In this document: one piece after another, positions 8,457-17,910 of the stretch | Position numbering within the stretch: the stretch's first letter is position 1 | Layout: every line of letters begins with the position of its first letter | Position numbers and translations under genes: made by a program | The notes under the pieces: generated by a model | The model's database searches: none | What the model saw: the letters and a program-made list of their open reading frames with translations, nothing else | Told to the model about the DNA's origin: nothing | Assembly (NCBI GenBank): GCA_050013835.1 | Contig: JBEKEM010000011.1 | Location: 1-64,000 of the forward strand | Source of the DNA: Bog-793 sp050013835 | GTDB taxonomy: Bacteria; Actinomycetota; Acidimicrobiia; Acidimicrobiales; Bog-793 | Reading direction: 5' to 3' | DNA: 64,000 nt

Positions 8457-9758
8457 ATGGCCGACAGCCCCGGGGCGTCGTTCTGCTTCCTCCACACGGC
8501 CGATCTCCACCTCGACACGCCGTTTCGCGACGTCCACGATCTCCCCCCCGCCGTCGCCGACGCCCTGCGGGAGGCGTCGCTGCAGGCGTTCGACTCCATC
8601 GTCGAGCTCGCCCTCGAGCGCAAAGCGGCCTTCCTCGTCGTAGCCGGTGATGTCTATGACGGCCCCGAGCGGGGCCTGCGAGCCCAGGTGCACTTCCACA
8701 AGGGGCTCTCGCTTCTCGCCGACGAGGGGATCCCGAGCTTCGTCGTGCACGGCAATCACGACCCGGTGACGACGGGCTGGTCGGCGATCAGTTCCTGGCC
8801 GCAGGGAGTGACGATCTTCAGGGCGGACTCCGTCGGCCTCGTCCCGGTGGAACGGGACGGCGCCGTCATCGCCACCGTCCAGGGCATCAGCTACGCGACC
8901 CGCGAGACGACCGAGAACCTCTCGCTGCGCTTCCGGCGACCCGACGGACCGGGCGTCCACGTCGGCCTGTTGCACTGCAACCTCGACGGGAGCCAGGACC
9001 ACGATGCCTACAGCCCCTGCAGCCTCGCTGACCTGCGAAGCGCGCGACTCGACTACTGGGCGCTCGGCCACATCCACACCCGCCGGACGATCCCGGGCAA
9101 CGGACCCGGGGATCCCTGGATCGTCTACTCCGGAAACAGCCAGGCCCGCAGCCCCAAACCGAGTGAACAGAGCGCCAAGGGGGCCGTCGTCGTCCACGTG
9201 CGTGACGGCGTCGTCGCCGACGTCGAGTTCGTGCCGTGCGACCGCGTGCGCTTCGAGGAGATCGAGTGCCCGATCGAGGGCCTCGCCGACCTCCCGGCAC
9301 TCGCCGGGCGCCTCGCCGATCTCGCCAGCGAGCGGATCGCGGCGGCCGAGGGCCGCTCCGTCATCCTGCGCGCCCGGCTCAGCGGCCGGGGCGAGCTCCA
9401 CACCGTCCTCACCCGGCCGGGCGCCTGCGACGAGATCCTGCGGGAGGTGCGCGACGACACCGGCGGCCGTCCACCGTTCTGCTGGTGGGACGAGATCCGG
9501 GACGAGACCCGGGGGGTCATCGACCGGGAGACGCTGCGCGGACGAGGTGATTTCGCGGCGGACCTCGTCGAGTTCGCCGAGGGCGTCCTGCTCGATCCCG
9601 CCGTTCAGGCGAGCCTGGCGGCAAGCGTCGTCACCCAGGCTCCCGGAATGTTCGCCGCGGTTCTCGACGGGATCGTCGGCCACAACGAGCATCTCACCCG
9701 GCTCGTCGACGAGGCCACAACGGTCGCCCTCGACGCCGTCACCGGTGACGAGCCGTGA
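8457..9758 (+). CDS. SbcD/YhaO-like metallophosphoesterase (DNA repair exonuclease)
   Basis: Calcineurin-like nuclease of 433 residues. Two-metal motifs appear in family order: HTADLHLD near 15, VVAGDVYD near 65, VHGNHDP near 100, GLLHCN, and the paired His in ALGHIHTRR. The length and layout match YhaO/SbcD partners of SMC-like ATPases. The gene overlaps the next one by 4 nt (GTGA), so the two are translated together and should form an SbcCD/Mre11-Rad50-type complex that trims DNA ends or hairpins. The adjacent GTG at 8454 is an alternative start. Confidence 0.9.
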   Translation: MADSPGASFCFLHTADLHLDTPFRDVHDLPPAVADALREASLQAFDSIVELALERKAAFLVVAGDVYDGPERGLRAQVHFHKGLSLLADEGIPSFVVHGNHDPVTTGWSAISSWPQGVTIFRADSVGLVPVERDGAVIATVQGISYATRETTENLSLRFRRPDGPGVHVGLLHCNLDGSQDHDAYSPCSLADLRSARLDYWALGHIHTRRTIPGNGPGDPWIVYSGNSQARSPKPSEQSAKGAVVVHVRDGVVADVEFVPCDRVRFEEIECPIEGLADLPALAGRLADLASERIAAAEGRSVILRARLSGRGELHTVLTRPGACDEILREVRDDTGGRPPFCWWDEIRDETRGVIDRETLRGRGDFAADLVEFAEGVLLDPAVQASLAASVVTQAPGMFAAVLDGIVGHNEHLTRLVDEATTVALDAVTGDEP

Positions 9759-12298
9759 AAATCACCGCGATTCACGTCGACGGCTACGGCACGCTCGCCG
9801 GGCTCGACCTTGACGGGCTCTCCCCCACCCTCTCTGTCGTCTACGGGCGGAACGAGGCGGGGAAGTCGACGCTGCTCGACTTCGTCCGGGCGGTGCTCTT
9901 CGGCATCCCCGACCGCCGGAGCCGCCAGAACCGGCGCGAACCGCTGCGCGGCGGCCGCCACGGCGGCACGTTGCGCCTCCTCGACGCCGACGGGCGGCCC
10001 TGGATCCTCGAACGCCACTCGGACAGCCGCGAGCCGGTGCTCACCGGTCCCGATGGACACCTGGGCGGCGAGGCCGAGCTGCACGCCCTCCTCGGCGGGG
10101 CGAACGCGGGCCTGTTCCGCTCGATCTTCGCCTTCGGGCTCGACGAGCTGACGTCGCTGGAGACGCTCGACGACGACGACGTGCGCGACCTCGTGTTCAC
10201 GGCCGGGGTGCTGGGCGCCGGTCGGTCGGCGACTCGTGCCATGCGCGAGCTCGAGAGCCGGCGGGCGACCATCGTCCGCCCGCGCGCCGACGCTGCGGCC
10301 AACGACCTCCGCCATCGCCTCGACGCCGTCGACAGCAGCCTGCGCGCGACGCGCGCCGCGGCCGAGAACTACGCCTCGGCCCAGGCCGAGTACCGCCGGC
10401 TTCGCGTCGCGACCCGATCCGCCCGACAGTCACTCGAGGAACTGCGTCGCCGGGACATCGAAATCGACCGCCTGCAGAGGTGCTGGCCGTACTGGAACCG
10501 GATCCACGATGGCGAGTCCCGGCTCACCGCCCTCGGCCCGCCGGACGAGGCCGAGACACGGCTTCTCGAGCTCGCCCCCGAGATCCGGCGCCTCGACGCC
10601 GATCGTTCGGCCCACGCCCTCCGGCTCGCCTCCCTCCGACAGCAACGGGCCGATCTCGCCGGGATCGAGCGATCGATCGGTGAGCTCCGGGAGCAACGGA
10701 CACGCCTTGCACGATCGAGTACGCCCCCGCCGCCCGCCGACGGGCCGACCGACCCCGACGGGCCGCCCCGGGACGAGGTGGAGCTGCGGCGCGCCGAACA
10801 GGACGTCCAGCTCCTGCGCGGCCTTATCGGCCAGCGCGACCAGCTGCTCGCCGGCCAGACCCAGCAGGCGGCGATGGAACGGATGACGCGGCGCTCGCAT
10901 GGTGCGGCGCGACCCCGGGTCGCCTTCGTCCTTCTCGCCGCCGCGGCGGTCGCCACGGTCGTCGTCGCTGCCAACGAGTTCGCGGCGCGCCACGCCGCGC
11001 CCGGCGCTCTCGGCATCGCGATAGCACTCGCCCTCGCGGCGACGGCGCTCGTCCTCGCCGGATCACGCCCACGGCCCGCAGAGTCGTCGGCTGGCCCGAG
11101 CGCGTCGGGCCCCGCCCCGGTCGACCCGCAACGCCTCACCGGCGAGATCGCCCACACCGCCCAGTCACTCGGGCTCGCCGCGGCGCCAGCACTCGTCGAG
11201 GTGGAGACTGTCGCCGCCCGCCTCGAGCAGGAGCGGGAGGGACGGCGACGCGCCGACGAGCTCGAACGCGCCGTTTCCGAACTGGACGACCGCGTCGCCG
11301 AGCGCGAGGCGGCGCATCGTCGGGTGTCGCGCGCGATCGAGGTCCAGACCGCCACGGTCGATGCCTTCGAGGACGCCGTGAACCGCGCCGCGGCGACGTG
11401 CAGGCTCGGGACAGAGGGCTCAGCCGTCGACGTCTGTGGGCGGCTCGCTGCCGCGCTCGCAGCCGCCGAACAGGCCGCTGGAACCCGCCGGGGACTCGTC
11501 AGCGCGATCGAAGCCGCGAACGCCGATCTCAGCGAGGCAGCCGGGTTCGGTCCCGAGGCCGACCGACTGCGCCTGGAGCTCTCGGCTGCCGACCCGGTAT
11601 CGTGGGCGGCACAGAGCGACGAGACCAAGGAAGGCGTCGCCACCGCCGAGCAGGAGTTCGAGGCCACCCGAGACGCCGAACGCGACATGGCCCGGACTCT
11701 CGACGAGCTCCGCACCTCCGACGAGATCGCCCGGCTCGAGGTGGAGCGGGCCTCGCTTGCGACCCAGCTCGAGGACGCCCTCACGGAGTGGGTCGTGCTC
11801 GGGATGGCGCACCGGCTGCTCGAGGGCACCGTCGCCCGCTACGAGCGCGAGAAGCAGCCCGCCGTGATCGCCCGGGCGAGCGAGCTGTTCAGCGACGTGA
11901 CCGCCGGCCGCTACGTCCGGCTGGTCGCGCGGGAGGACGACCGCGCCGTCCACCACGACATCACCGCCATCTCGGCGGCCGACGAGCGCGTCGACTCGGG
12001 GTCGCTGAGCCGCGGCACCGCCGAACAGCTCTACCTCTGCCTGCGGCTCGGCCTCGCCGCGGCGCACGCTGAACGCACCGTCTCTCTTCCGTTCGTCCTC
12101 GACGACGTGCTCGTCAACTTCGACCCCGCGCGCGCCGCTGCCGTCGCCCGTTCGATCGCGGCGCTCTCACGCTCGCACCAGGTGCTCGCCTTCACCTGCC
12201 ACCCCCACGTCGTCGACGTCTTCGCCGCGGCCGACCCGGACTGTGTGGTAATCGAGCTCCCGCTCGCCGAGATGGCGGGGACGGCGCCCGGACCGTAA
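9755..12298 (+). CDS. YhaN/SbcC-like AAA ATPase with internal membrane anchor
   Basis: Large 847-residue ABC-type ATPase, partner of the preceding nuclease. The N-terminal Walker A is GRNEAGKST at 31-39. Long coiled-coil arms follow. The C-terminal half-site has SLSRGTAEQLYLCLRLGLAAAH (ABC signature region) and LPFVLDDVLVNFD (Walker B). In the middle, near residues 385-440, two hydrophobic segments (FVLLAAAAVATVVVAANEF and IAIALALAATALVLAG) interrupt the coiled coil, as in YhaN rather than SbcC, and would tether the complex to the membrane. It starts with GTG inside the upstream stop. Smaller than typical SbcC (about 1,050). Confidence 0.88.
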   Translation: MKITAIHVDGYGTLAGLDLDGLSPTLSVVYGRNEAGKSTLLDFVRAVLFGIPDRRSRQNRREPLRGGRHGGTLRLLDADGRPWILERHSDSREPVLTGPDGHLGGEAELHALLGGANAGLFRSIFAFGLDELTSLETLDDDDVRDLVFTAGVLGAGRSATRAMRELESRRATIVRPRADAAANDLRHRLDAVDSSLRATRAAAENYASAQAEYRRLRVATRSARQSLEELRRRDIEIDRLQRCWPYWNRIHDGESRLTALGPPDEAETRLLELAPEIRRLDADRSAHALRLASLRQQRADLAGIERSIGELREQRTRLARSSTPPPPADGPTDPDGPPRDEVELRRAEQDVQLLRGLIGQRDQLLAGQTQQAAMERMTRRSHGAARPRVAFVLLAAAAVATVVVAANEFAARHAAPGALGIAIALALAATALVLAGSRPRPAESSAGPSASGPAPVDPQRLTGEIAHTAQSLGLAAAPALVEVETVAARLEQEREGRRRADELERAVSELDDRVAEREAAHRRVSRAIEVQTATVDAFEDAVNRAAATCRLGTEGSAVDVCGRLAAALAAAEQAAGTRRGLVSAIEAANADLSEAAGFGPEADRLRLELSAADPVSWAAQSDETKEGVATAEQEFEATRDAERDMARTLDELRTSDEIARLEVERASLATQLEDALTEWVVLGMAHRLLEGTVARYEREKQPAVIARASELFSDVTAGRYVRLVAREDDRAVHHDITAISAADERVDSGSLSRGTAEQLYLCLRLGLAAAHAERTVSLPFVLDDVLVNFDPARAAAVARSIAALSRSHQVLAFTCHPHVVDVFAAADPDCVVIELPLAEMAGTAPGP

Positions 12299-12299
12299 C

Positions 12300-12315
12300 G
12301 AGCGCGGGCGCGCTC
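12300..12315. terminator. Short GC hairpin between convergent genes
   Basis: GAGCGCGGGCGCGCTC forms a 7-bp inverted repeat that bridges the stops of the YhaN-like gene and the convergent VKOR gene. There is no U-run, so bidirectional termination is only plausible. Confidence 0.3.
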
Positions 12316-12925
12316 AGTCCCCGACGGAGTCGGCGCGGGCGAACGAGGTCGCCTCGCCCCACCCCGTCACGACAGCGACGAAGATGACGAACGTGAGGAT
12401 GTGGACGCCGGTGCACCACACGCAGATCTTGCCGATCTCGTAGAGCTCGGCGTAGACGAAGTAGCAGACGAAGCCGATCCCGCCGACCGCGAGGGCGAGA
12501 CGCGCCGGGGCGACGAGGGGGATCCGCGAGCGCCAGAACACGGGTAGCGCCGAGACGAGCATGGCCACGAAGTAGACGAGCCCCAGCACGGCGACGGGGA
12601 TGCCGAGAATCCGCGACTCCGGGCTCGTCAGTACGGCGCTGCAGTTGATCGGGCCGGTGTCGGGACACGACAGCGGCACGGCCGTCGTGTACTCGACGAG
12701 CGTGAGATAGACGGCGATGCCGATCCCGGCGATCGACGCGCCCAGCGTGACAAGCATCCGCGCGCTCCTCGGCGCGCGCTCCGGGGCGGACGTGTCCCGC
12801 GCCGGAGCCGGGCGCGACCGGAGACCACCCACCGGCAGGGAAAATCGCCGCCGACGTGGCGGTGGTGGCGGTGCCGCCGGAGTCGCCTTGCGGCGCCCGC
12901 GAGCTGCCGTCGGGGGTTTCGGCAA
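12314..12925 (-). CDS. Vitamin K epoxide reductase (VKOR) family protein
   Basis: Four-helix membrane quinone reductase that reoxidises periplasmic thiol oxidases, about 203 residues. Diagnostic cysteines are SCPDTGPINCSAV (the loop pair) and KICVWCTGVH (the CxxC that meets quinone). The N-terminal 50 residues are proline- and arginine-rich and cytoplasmic. The gene begins two bases after the DUF929 stop with a TTG at 12925; the first ATG would start inside helix 1 (MLVTLGASIAG), which is possible but less likely. Operon partner is the thioredoxin-like protein encoded upstream, so together they probably form a disulfide-bond-making pathway. Confidence 0.88.
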   Translation of the reverse strand: MPKPPTAARGRRKATPAAPPPPPRRRRFSLPVGGLRSRPAPARDTSAPERAPRSARMLVTLGASIAGIGIAVYLTLVEYTTAVPLSCPDTGPINCSAVLTSPESRILGIPVAVLGLVYFVAMLVSALPVFWRSRIPLVAPARLALAVGGIGFVCYFVYAELYEIGKICVWCTGVHILTFVIFVAVVTGWGEATSFARADSVGD

Positions 12926-12927
12926 GG

Positions 12928-13923
12928 CTAGGAGACCTTCTTCGCTACCGCGATCGCCTTCTCGGCAGCCCTCACGCCCGGGGAATCGCAGACAGCCGAC
13001 GGCCTGCCCCCGTCGGAGCGGCAGATTGCCGCCGTCATGAAGTTCGTCTCAACGTCGAAGGCCACTGCGTTGATGGACCCGCCGTAGGGGGAGGCCGGGT
13101 CGGCGATCGCCTGGGCGATTTTTTGCATGTCACCGGTCCCTGCACCGGCGATGGCGGAGATGGGAGGGGAGTCGAGCGAGGGGACGAGGAAGGGCGGAGC
13201 GCCCGTGGTCACGTCCTGGTTGGCGATATCGAGGAACGGGATCGCCGCGGTGGTGTCGTACGTGGTGACGAGCTCGTCCACGTTCGTCGGCATGGCCTGC
13301 AGCGTCTTGCCGAGGCGGTCCTCCGTCTCGTAGGACGTGAAGGCAACGTACTTGCTCGTGTAACTCGCGCCGAGGAAGGAAAACGTTGGGACGGGGGCGA
13401 GGTCGGTCGATGACGTGGTTTCTTTCAGCCCGGTGAATGTGCCGAACCGCAGCAGCGCCGCCACGAGCGACCAGCGCATGATGGCGCAGTACGGGCAGTA
13501 CTCGGCGCCGATGTAGACGATCCGCGGCAGGCCGTGCTCGGTGAGGTCCGGCTGGCTCTTCAACTCGGTGAAGGGATCCGTGTGGGCTCCGGTCCCGGCC
13601 GAGTTGTATACGGACACCGGCACGCCCGCGAGCGCTGTCTCGACCGCGGCCGGGACGGCGGCAGGGTTGTCGCCGGAGGTGACCCCGGCCGAGCCGTTCG
13701 AGGACGTGACCTTCACGATCACGAGGACCGCGACGATCGCCACGACGACACCGACCACAACCCAGCTCACCCGCGACGATCCCTGCCGGTGGGTGCGCTG
13801 GTAGCGGCGCTCGGCGCTCGCCGAGCGGGAGGCGGGCACCGGCTGGCCACCCAGGCGGCGCGGGCCCGATCCGGGCTGCTGCGAGGCGGCGGGACGGCGC
13901 GAACGTCGTTTGCGTGAGGCCAT
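12928..13923 (-). CDS. DUF929 family membrane-anchored thioredoxin-like protein
   Basis: Protein of 331 residues: basic N-terminus, one transmembrane helix near 53-72 (VSWVVVGVVVAIVAVLVIV), then an extracytoplasmic domain. The redox motif is IGAEYCPYCAIMRWSL, a CxxC in thioredoxin-fold context, as in DUF929 proteins. Two further cysteines near the C-terminus (AAICRSDG and SAVCDSPG) may form a second pair. Co-transcribed with VKOR, it is the likely thiol oxidase or isomerase partner. The specific substrate is unknown. No other DsbA-like gene is nearby. Confidence 0.85.
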   Translation of the reverse strand: MASRKRRSRRPAASQQPGSGPRRLGGQPVPASRSASAERRYQRTHRQGSSRVSWVVVGVVVAIVAVLVIVKVTSSNGSAGVTSGDNPAAVPAAVETALAGVPVSVYNSAGTGAHTDPFTELKSQPDLTEHGLPRIVYIGAEYCPYCAIMRWSLVAALLRFGTFTGLKETTSSTDLAPVPTFSFLGASYTSKYVAFTSYETEDRLGKTLQAMPTNVDELVTTYDTTAAIPFLDIANQDVTTGAPPFLVPSLDSPPISAIAGAGTGDMQKIAQAIADPASPYGGSINAVAFDVETNFMTAAICRSDGGRPSAVCDSPGVRAAEKAIAVAKKVS

Positions 13924-14027
13924 GGCGATACCTGCTCCCCTGTCGAGACCGTCGGCATCCTACTGGCCGAAGCTGAGCCCGATCTGTTAGCCCGCAGGCG
14001 CGCGGCTGGGTGACAGGCGCCCCCGCC

Positions 14028-15272
14028 TCAACCCTCAGTGCCCTCGGTGCCCCCCGCCGCGCCCGGGTCGCGGAGCGTCTGGCGGATCTTCGCGACGACT
14101 ACCTCGGAGCGGTTGGCATCGTCGCCCTTCTCGGCGAAGAGCACCTGCCGGTCGGCCGCCGCCTCGGCCTCGGCTCCCGCGTCGGCGGCGGCGAGCCGAG
14201 CCTCGATCCCCTCGGCGACGATCCGCTCCGCCTCGGCCACGAGGGCCTCGACCATCTCGGCCTCCGGCACGACCCGGACGATCTTCCCCCTGATGAACAG
14301 GTGACCTTTGTGGCGGCCGGCGGCGATGCCGATGTCGGCGCCGCGGGCCTCGCCCGGGCCGTTCACGACACAGCCCATCACGGCGACCTGGAGGGGGATC
14401 TGGCGAGCCTCGAGCGCTTCCTGGGCGCGCCGCGCCACATCGATGACGTCAATCTCCGTGCGGCCGCACGACGGGCAGGCGATGAGGTCGAGCCCTTTGC
14501 GCTCGCGCAGCCCGAGCGCCTCGAGGAGCTTGCGGCCCGCCCGGGCCTCCTCGACGGGGTCGGCGGTTAGCGAGAAGCGGATCGTGTCGCCGATCCCCTC
14601 GCAAAGGAGCGTGGCGATCCCCGCCGTCGTCTTGATGAGCCCGCCGGGCAGCGGGCCGGCCTCGGTCACGCCGAGGTGGAGCGGGTGGTCGAAGGTCGCC
14701 GAGGCGAGGCGGTACGCCGCCACCATGAGTGGCACGTTGGAGGCCTTCACCGAGACCTTCACGTCCTCGAAGCCGACCTCGGCAAAGTAGGCGAGCTCGA
14801 TCCGGGCCGACTCGACGAGCGCCTCCGGGGTCACCCCGCCGTACTTCTTGTAGATGTCCGGGTGGAGCGAGCCGGCGTTCACGCCGACGCGGATCGGCAC
14901 ACCGCGGTCGCGCGCCTCGGCGGCGACGAGCCGGATCTCCTCCGGCTTGCGCAGGTTACCGGGGTTGAGCCGGAGCCCGTGGACACCGGCCTCGAGGGCG
15001 GCGAGCGCCATCTCGACGTGGAAGTGGATGTCGGCGACGATCGGCACCGGTGAGCGCGGAACGATCCGGGCCAGCCCCTCGGCCGCCTCGGCGTCGTTGC
15101 AGGTGCACCGCACGATGTCGGCCCCGGACCCGGCGAGCTCGTAGATCTGCGCCAGCGTCCCCTCGGCATCGCCCGTCTTCGTCGTCGTCATCGACTGCAC
15201 CGAGATCGGCGCGCCGTCGCCGATCGGCACCGAACCCACGTTGATGCGGCGGGTCGGTCTCCTCGGGGCCAT
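14028..15272 (-). CDS. ispG: 4-hydroxy-3-methylbut-2-enyl diphosphate synthase
   Basis: IspG (GcpE) converts MEcPP to HMBPP in the MEP isoprenoid pathway, using an Fe4S4 cluster. Present are the substrate barrel start GDGAPISVQSMTTTKTGD, VADIHFH, LRLNPGN and the C-terminal cluster ligands CPSCGRTEID plus GCVVNGPGEA, the family's expected Cys and Glu ligands. It has 414 residues from ATG 15272, slightly longer than usual because of an Ala/Glu tail. In-frame GTGs at 15293 and 15299 are possible starts. Last gene of the rpsB-to-ispG run; dxr, the second step of the same pathway, is two genes upstream. Confidence 0.96.
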   Translation of the reverse strand: MAPRRPTRRINVGSVPIGDGAPISVQSMTTTKTGDAEGTLAQIYELAGSGADIVRCTCNDAEAAEGLARIVPRSPVPIVADIHFHVEMALAALEAGVHGLRLNPGNLRKPEEIRLVAAEARDRGVPIRVGVNAGSLHPDIYKKYGGVTPEALVESARIELAYFAEVGFEDVKVSVKASNVPLMVAAYRLASATFDHPLHLGVTEAGPLPGGLIKTTAGIATLLCEGIGDTIRFSLTADPVEEARAGRKLLEALGLRERKGLDLIACPSCGRTEIDVIDVARRAQEALEARQIPLQVAVMGCVVNGPGEARGADIGIAAGRHKGHLFIRGKIVRVVPEAEMVEALVAEAERIVAEGIEARLAAADAGAEAEAAADRQVLFAEKGDDANRSEVVVAKIRQTLRDPGAAGGTEGTEG

Positions 15273-15379
15273 GTTCAGCTCGGCAATCTCCACGCTCACC
15301 TTCCCCGATTCCGCGGCCCTGCGGGCGCGGCCGTGCCCCCAGCCTACGGCCCGGGCCCGCTTCGGCCCATCCGGGCCGG

Positions 15380-16702
15380 TCAGCCGCCCGGGAGGTGGGG
15401 CGGATGCAGGATGTTGACGTACAGGGCGCCGAGCCCGATGAGCACGATGAAGGCGAGGAGTGCGTAAGCGAGCGGCATCAGCTTGTTGACGTCGACGTGG
15501 TAGGGGCGGCCGCGCCGGGAGCGGATCCGCTCGTAGACGGCGATGACGACGTGCCCCCCGTCGAGCGGCAGCATCGGGAACAGGTTGATGATCCCGACGA
15601 AGACGTTGATCGCGACGAGGATGTAGAGCAGATCCGACACGTTGACCTGCAGGGCCTGCACGGCGATCTCGACCGCCCCGGGAAGAGAGAGGATCTCCCC
15701 CGACCCGGACGACCCCGAGGCGCCCTTGCCCCCTGAGGGGGTGTGGTTGTTCGCCGTCGCGACGTCGTGGGCGAAGGCGCGCAGCCCGTGGAACGAGAAG
15801 ACCTGGCCGATCCCCTCGCCCGTCCAGGCGAACTCCCGCCCGAGCACCGTGCCGGCGCGCCCCAGGGCGTCGAGCGGGTTCGTCGTCACGAGCTTCCGCC
15901 CGCCGAGCCCGACCCCAATCACCCCGACCGGGTGCTTCCCCGTCTTCTCGGGGACCACCTTGCCCGAGGTCAACTTGATGTCGGCGTGCCGGCCGTCGAT
16001 CGGCCGAACGCCGAGCACGACGAGACGGCCGTCGCGACGGACGACGAGGCTCAACTCGTCGCCGGCGTGGTGCTGGATGAAGGTGATGAACTTCGCCAGC
16101 GACCGGTAGTGGTGGCCGTTGACGGCGACGAGGACGTCGCCCACCTTCATCCCCGCGGCCCGGGCGGGGTTCGTCCGGTTGACGAAGGTGGTGACTGCAA
16201 TCACCTCGTTCGGGACGGCGACGGGGAGCCCGGTGAAGGCGACCATCCCCCACAGCAGCCCGAAGGCGATGACGAAGTGCATCGTCGATCCGGCGACCGC
16301 CACCGCGAGGCGGCGTGGGAAGGTGGCCTGCCGGTAGCTGCGCGCCTCGTCGGCGGGGTCGACCTCTTCGAGCATCGTCATGCCGACGACCTTCACGTAG
16401 CCGCCCGCCGGGATCGCCTTCACGCCGTACTCGGTCTCGCCCCGCCGGATCGACCAAAGGCGCGGCCCGAAGCCGAAGAAGTACTCGGTGACCTTCATCC
16501 CCGAGAGCTTCGCCGCCACGAAGTGGCCGAACTCGTGGAGCATCACCATCAAAACGAGGGCGGCGACGACGATCAGCACGTCGAGGCCGTGGAGGACCGC
16601 CGCGAGCACGACCACCACCGCGGCGAAGGCACCGAGGCGCCAGAGCGCGCTTGTGTCGACCGGTTCGACGCCCGCCGGACCTGTCGGCTGGGAGGTGCTC
16701 AC
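15380..16702 (-). CDS. rseP: Site-2 protease (M50 family, RseP/Rip-like)
   Basis: Intramembrane zinc metalloprotease of about 440 residues that cleaves anti-sigma factors or other membrane substrates. The first helix carries HEFGH (Zn ligands), followed by KVTEYFFGFGP and the GGYVKVVGM segment. A single PDZ domain sits around AARAAGMKVGDVLVAVNG. The last helices hold the third ligand motif NLFPMLPLDGG. The GTG start at 16702 overlaps the dxr stop (GTGA). Actinobacterial relatives (Rip1) control envelope stress sigma factors; that role here is inferred. The Ser/Gly-rich insert between PDZ and the LDGG motif looks disordered. Confidence 0.93.
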   Translation of the reverse strand: MSTSQPTGPAGVEPVDTSALWRLGAFAAVVVVLAAVLHGLDVLIVVAALVLMVMLHEFGHFVAAKLSGMKVTEYFFGFGPRLWSIRRGETEYGVKAIPAGGYVKVVGMTMLEEVDPADEARSYRQATFPRRLAVAVAGSTMHFVIAFGLLWGMVAFTGLPVAVPNEVIAVTTFVNRTNPARAAGMKVGDVLVAVNGHHYRSLAKFITFIQHHAGDELSLVVRRDGRLVVLGVRPIDGRHADIKLTSGKVVPEKTGKHPVGVIGVGLGGRKLVTTNPLDALGRAGTVLGREFAWTGEGIGQVFSFHGLRAFAHDVATANNHTPSGGKGASGSSGSGEILSLPGAVEIAVQALQVNVSDLLYILVAINVFVGIINLFPMLPLDGGHVVIAVYERIRSRRGRPYHVDVNKLMPLAYALLAFIVLIGLGALYVNILHPPHLPGG

Positions 16703-17910
16703 TCGCTCCGATTCTGGCGCGCGACCACCCCGGTCGCGACGGCGCGCGCCGCGGCGTCTGCCGCCAGCACGTCCTCGACCTCGACGAGCTTGGTCGGCTC
16801 GTGGGCGGCGAGCGTCGCCGCGACGACGGCGGCGATCCCCGGCCAGCCGATCCCGCCGGCGAGAAAGGCCGCCACGGCGACCTCGTTCGCCGCGTTGAGC
16901 CACGCCGGCGCGCTCCCGCCGTCACGTCCCGCCTCGAGGGCGAGGCCGAGGCACGGGAAGGTGTCGAGATCCGGGCGGCCGAACTCGAGGTGGGGGACAC
17001 TCGCCCAGTCGATCCGGCCGAAGGGCTCCCCGAACCGCTCCGGATAGGCGAGGGCGTAGCCAATCGGCAGGCGCATGTCGGGCCGGGAGAGCTGGGCGAT
17101 CGTCGCGCCGTCGCAGAACTCGACCATCGAGTGCACGATCGACTGCGGGTGGACGACGACCTCGATGCGCTCGTAGTCCACCCCGAACAGCTCGTGCGCC
17201 TCGATCACCTCGAGACCCTTGTTCATGAGCGTCGACGAGTCGACGGTGATCTTGGGGCCCATCTGCCAGGTCGGGTGGGCGAGCGCGTCGGCGACGGTCA
17301 CCACGGCGAGCTCGTCCGCCGTCCGCCCCCGGAAGGGCCCCCCGCTCGCCGTGAGCACGAGGCGGGCGATGTCGGCCGGCGGCTCCGGCGCGCCGGAATC
17401 GCCGAGGCCGGGACCGAGTGCGGCCCGACGCCGTTCGCCGAGGCACTGGTAGACGGCGCAGTGCTCGGAGTCGACCGGGATGATCTCGGCACCTTCGTGC
17501 GCCCGCGCCGCCTGCACGACCGGGGCCCCAGCGACGAGCGACTCCTTGTTAGCGAGCGCCAGTCGACGGCCCGAACGGAGCGTCGCCACGGTGACCTCAA
17601 GTCCGGCGAAGCCGACGACGGCGTTGAGCACGACCTCACCGAGCTCGCCCAACGAGGCGATTCCGGCTCTGCCGGCCCGCACCTCGACACCCGGCGGAAG
17701 TTTGGCGACGAGCTCGCCCGCGAGGGCCTCGTCACCGATGGCGACGACCTCGGGGTGGAACCTGGCCGCCTGGCGGCAGAGCTCGTCGACCGAGCCGTTG
17801 GCGCCGAGGGCGACGACGCGGTAGGCGTCGCCAGCCCGACCGACGACGTCGAGCGCCTGCCGGCCGATCGAACCGGTCGACCCGACGATGCTGACCAGGC
17901 GTGGCGTCAT
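16699..17910 (-). CDS. dxr: 1-deoxy-D-xylulose 5-phosphate reductoisomerase
   Basis: DXR makes MEP from DXP with NADPH, the first committed step of the MEP pathway. Motifs: GSTGSIGRQALDVV (NADPH), ALANKESLV, VDSEHCAVYQCL (metal Asp and Glu), TASGGPF, ITVDSSTLMNKGLEVIEAH and NAANEVAVAAF. It has 403 residues, normal for the family. The ATG overlaps the cdsA stop (ATGA) and the stop overlaps the rseP start, so it is embedded in a translationally coupled chain. Fosmidomycin-contact residues of the family loop are present by eye. Confidence 0.97.
   Translation of the reverse strand: MTPRLVSIVGSTGSIGRQALDVVGRAGDAYRVVALGANGSVDELCRQAARFHPEVVAIGDEALAGELVAKLPPGVEVRAGRAGIASLGELGEVVLNAVVGFAGLEVTVATLRSGRRLALANKESLVAGAPVVQAARAHEGAEIIPVDSEHCAVYQCLGERRRAALGPGLGDSGAPEPPADIARLVLTASGGPFRGRTADELAVVTVADALAHPTWQMGPKITVDSSTLMNKGLEVIEAHELFGVDYERIEVVVHPQSIVHSMVEFCDGATIAQLSRPDMRLPIGYALAYPERFGEPFGRIDWASVPHLEFGRPDLDTFPCLGLALEAGRDGGSAPAWLNAANEVAVAAFLAGGIGWPGIAAVVAATLAAHEPTKLVEVEDVLAADAAARAVATGVVARQNRSE

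Noticed and set aside
14028..17063. A 1,011-codon minus-strand frame covering ispG and part of rseP/dxr
   Set aside because: Only the last about 414 codons match IspG. The rest is Arg/Pro/Gly-rich and lies out of frame with the convincing rseP and dxr coding sequences.
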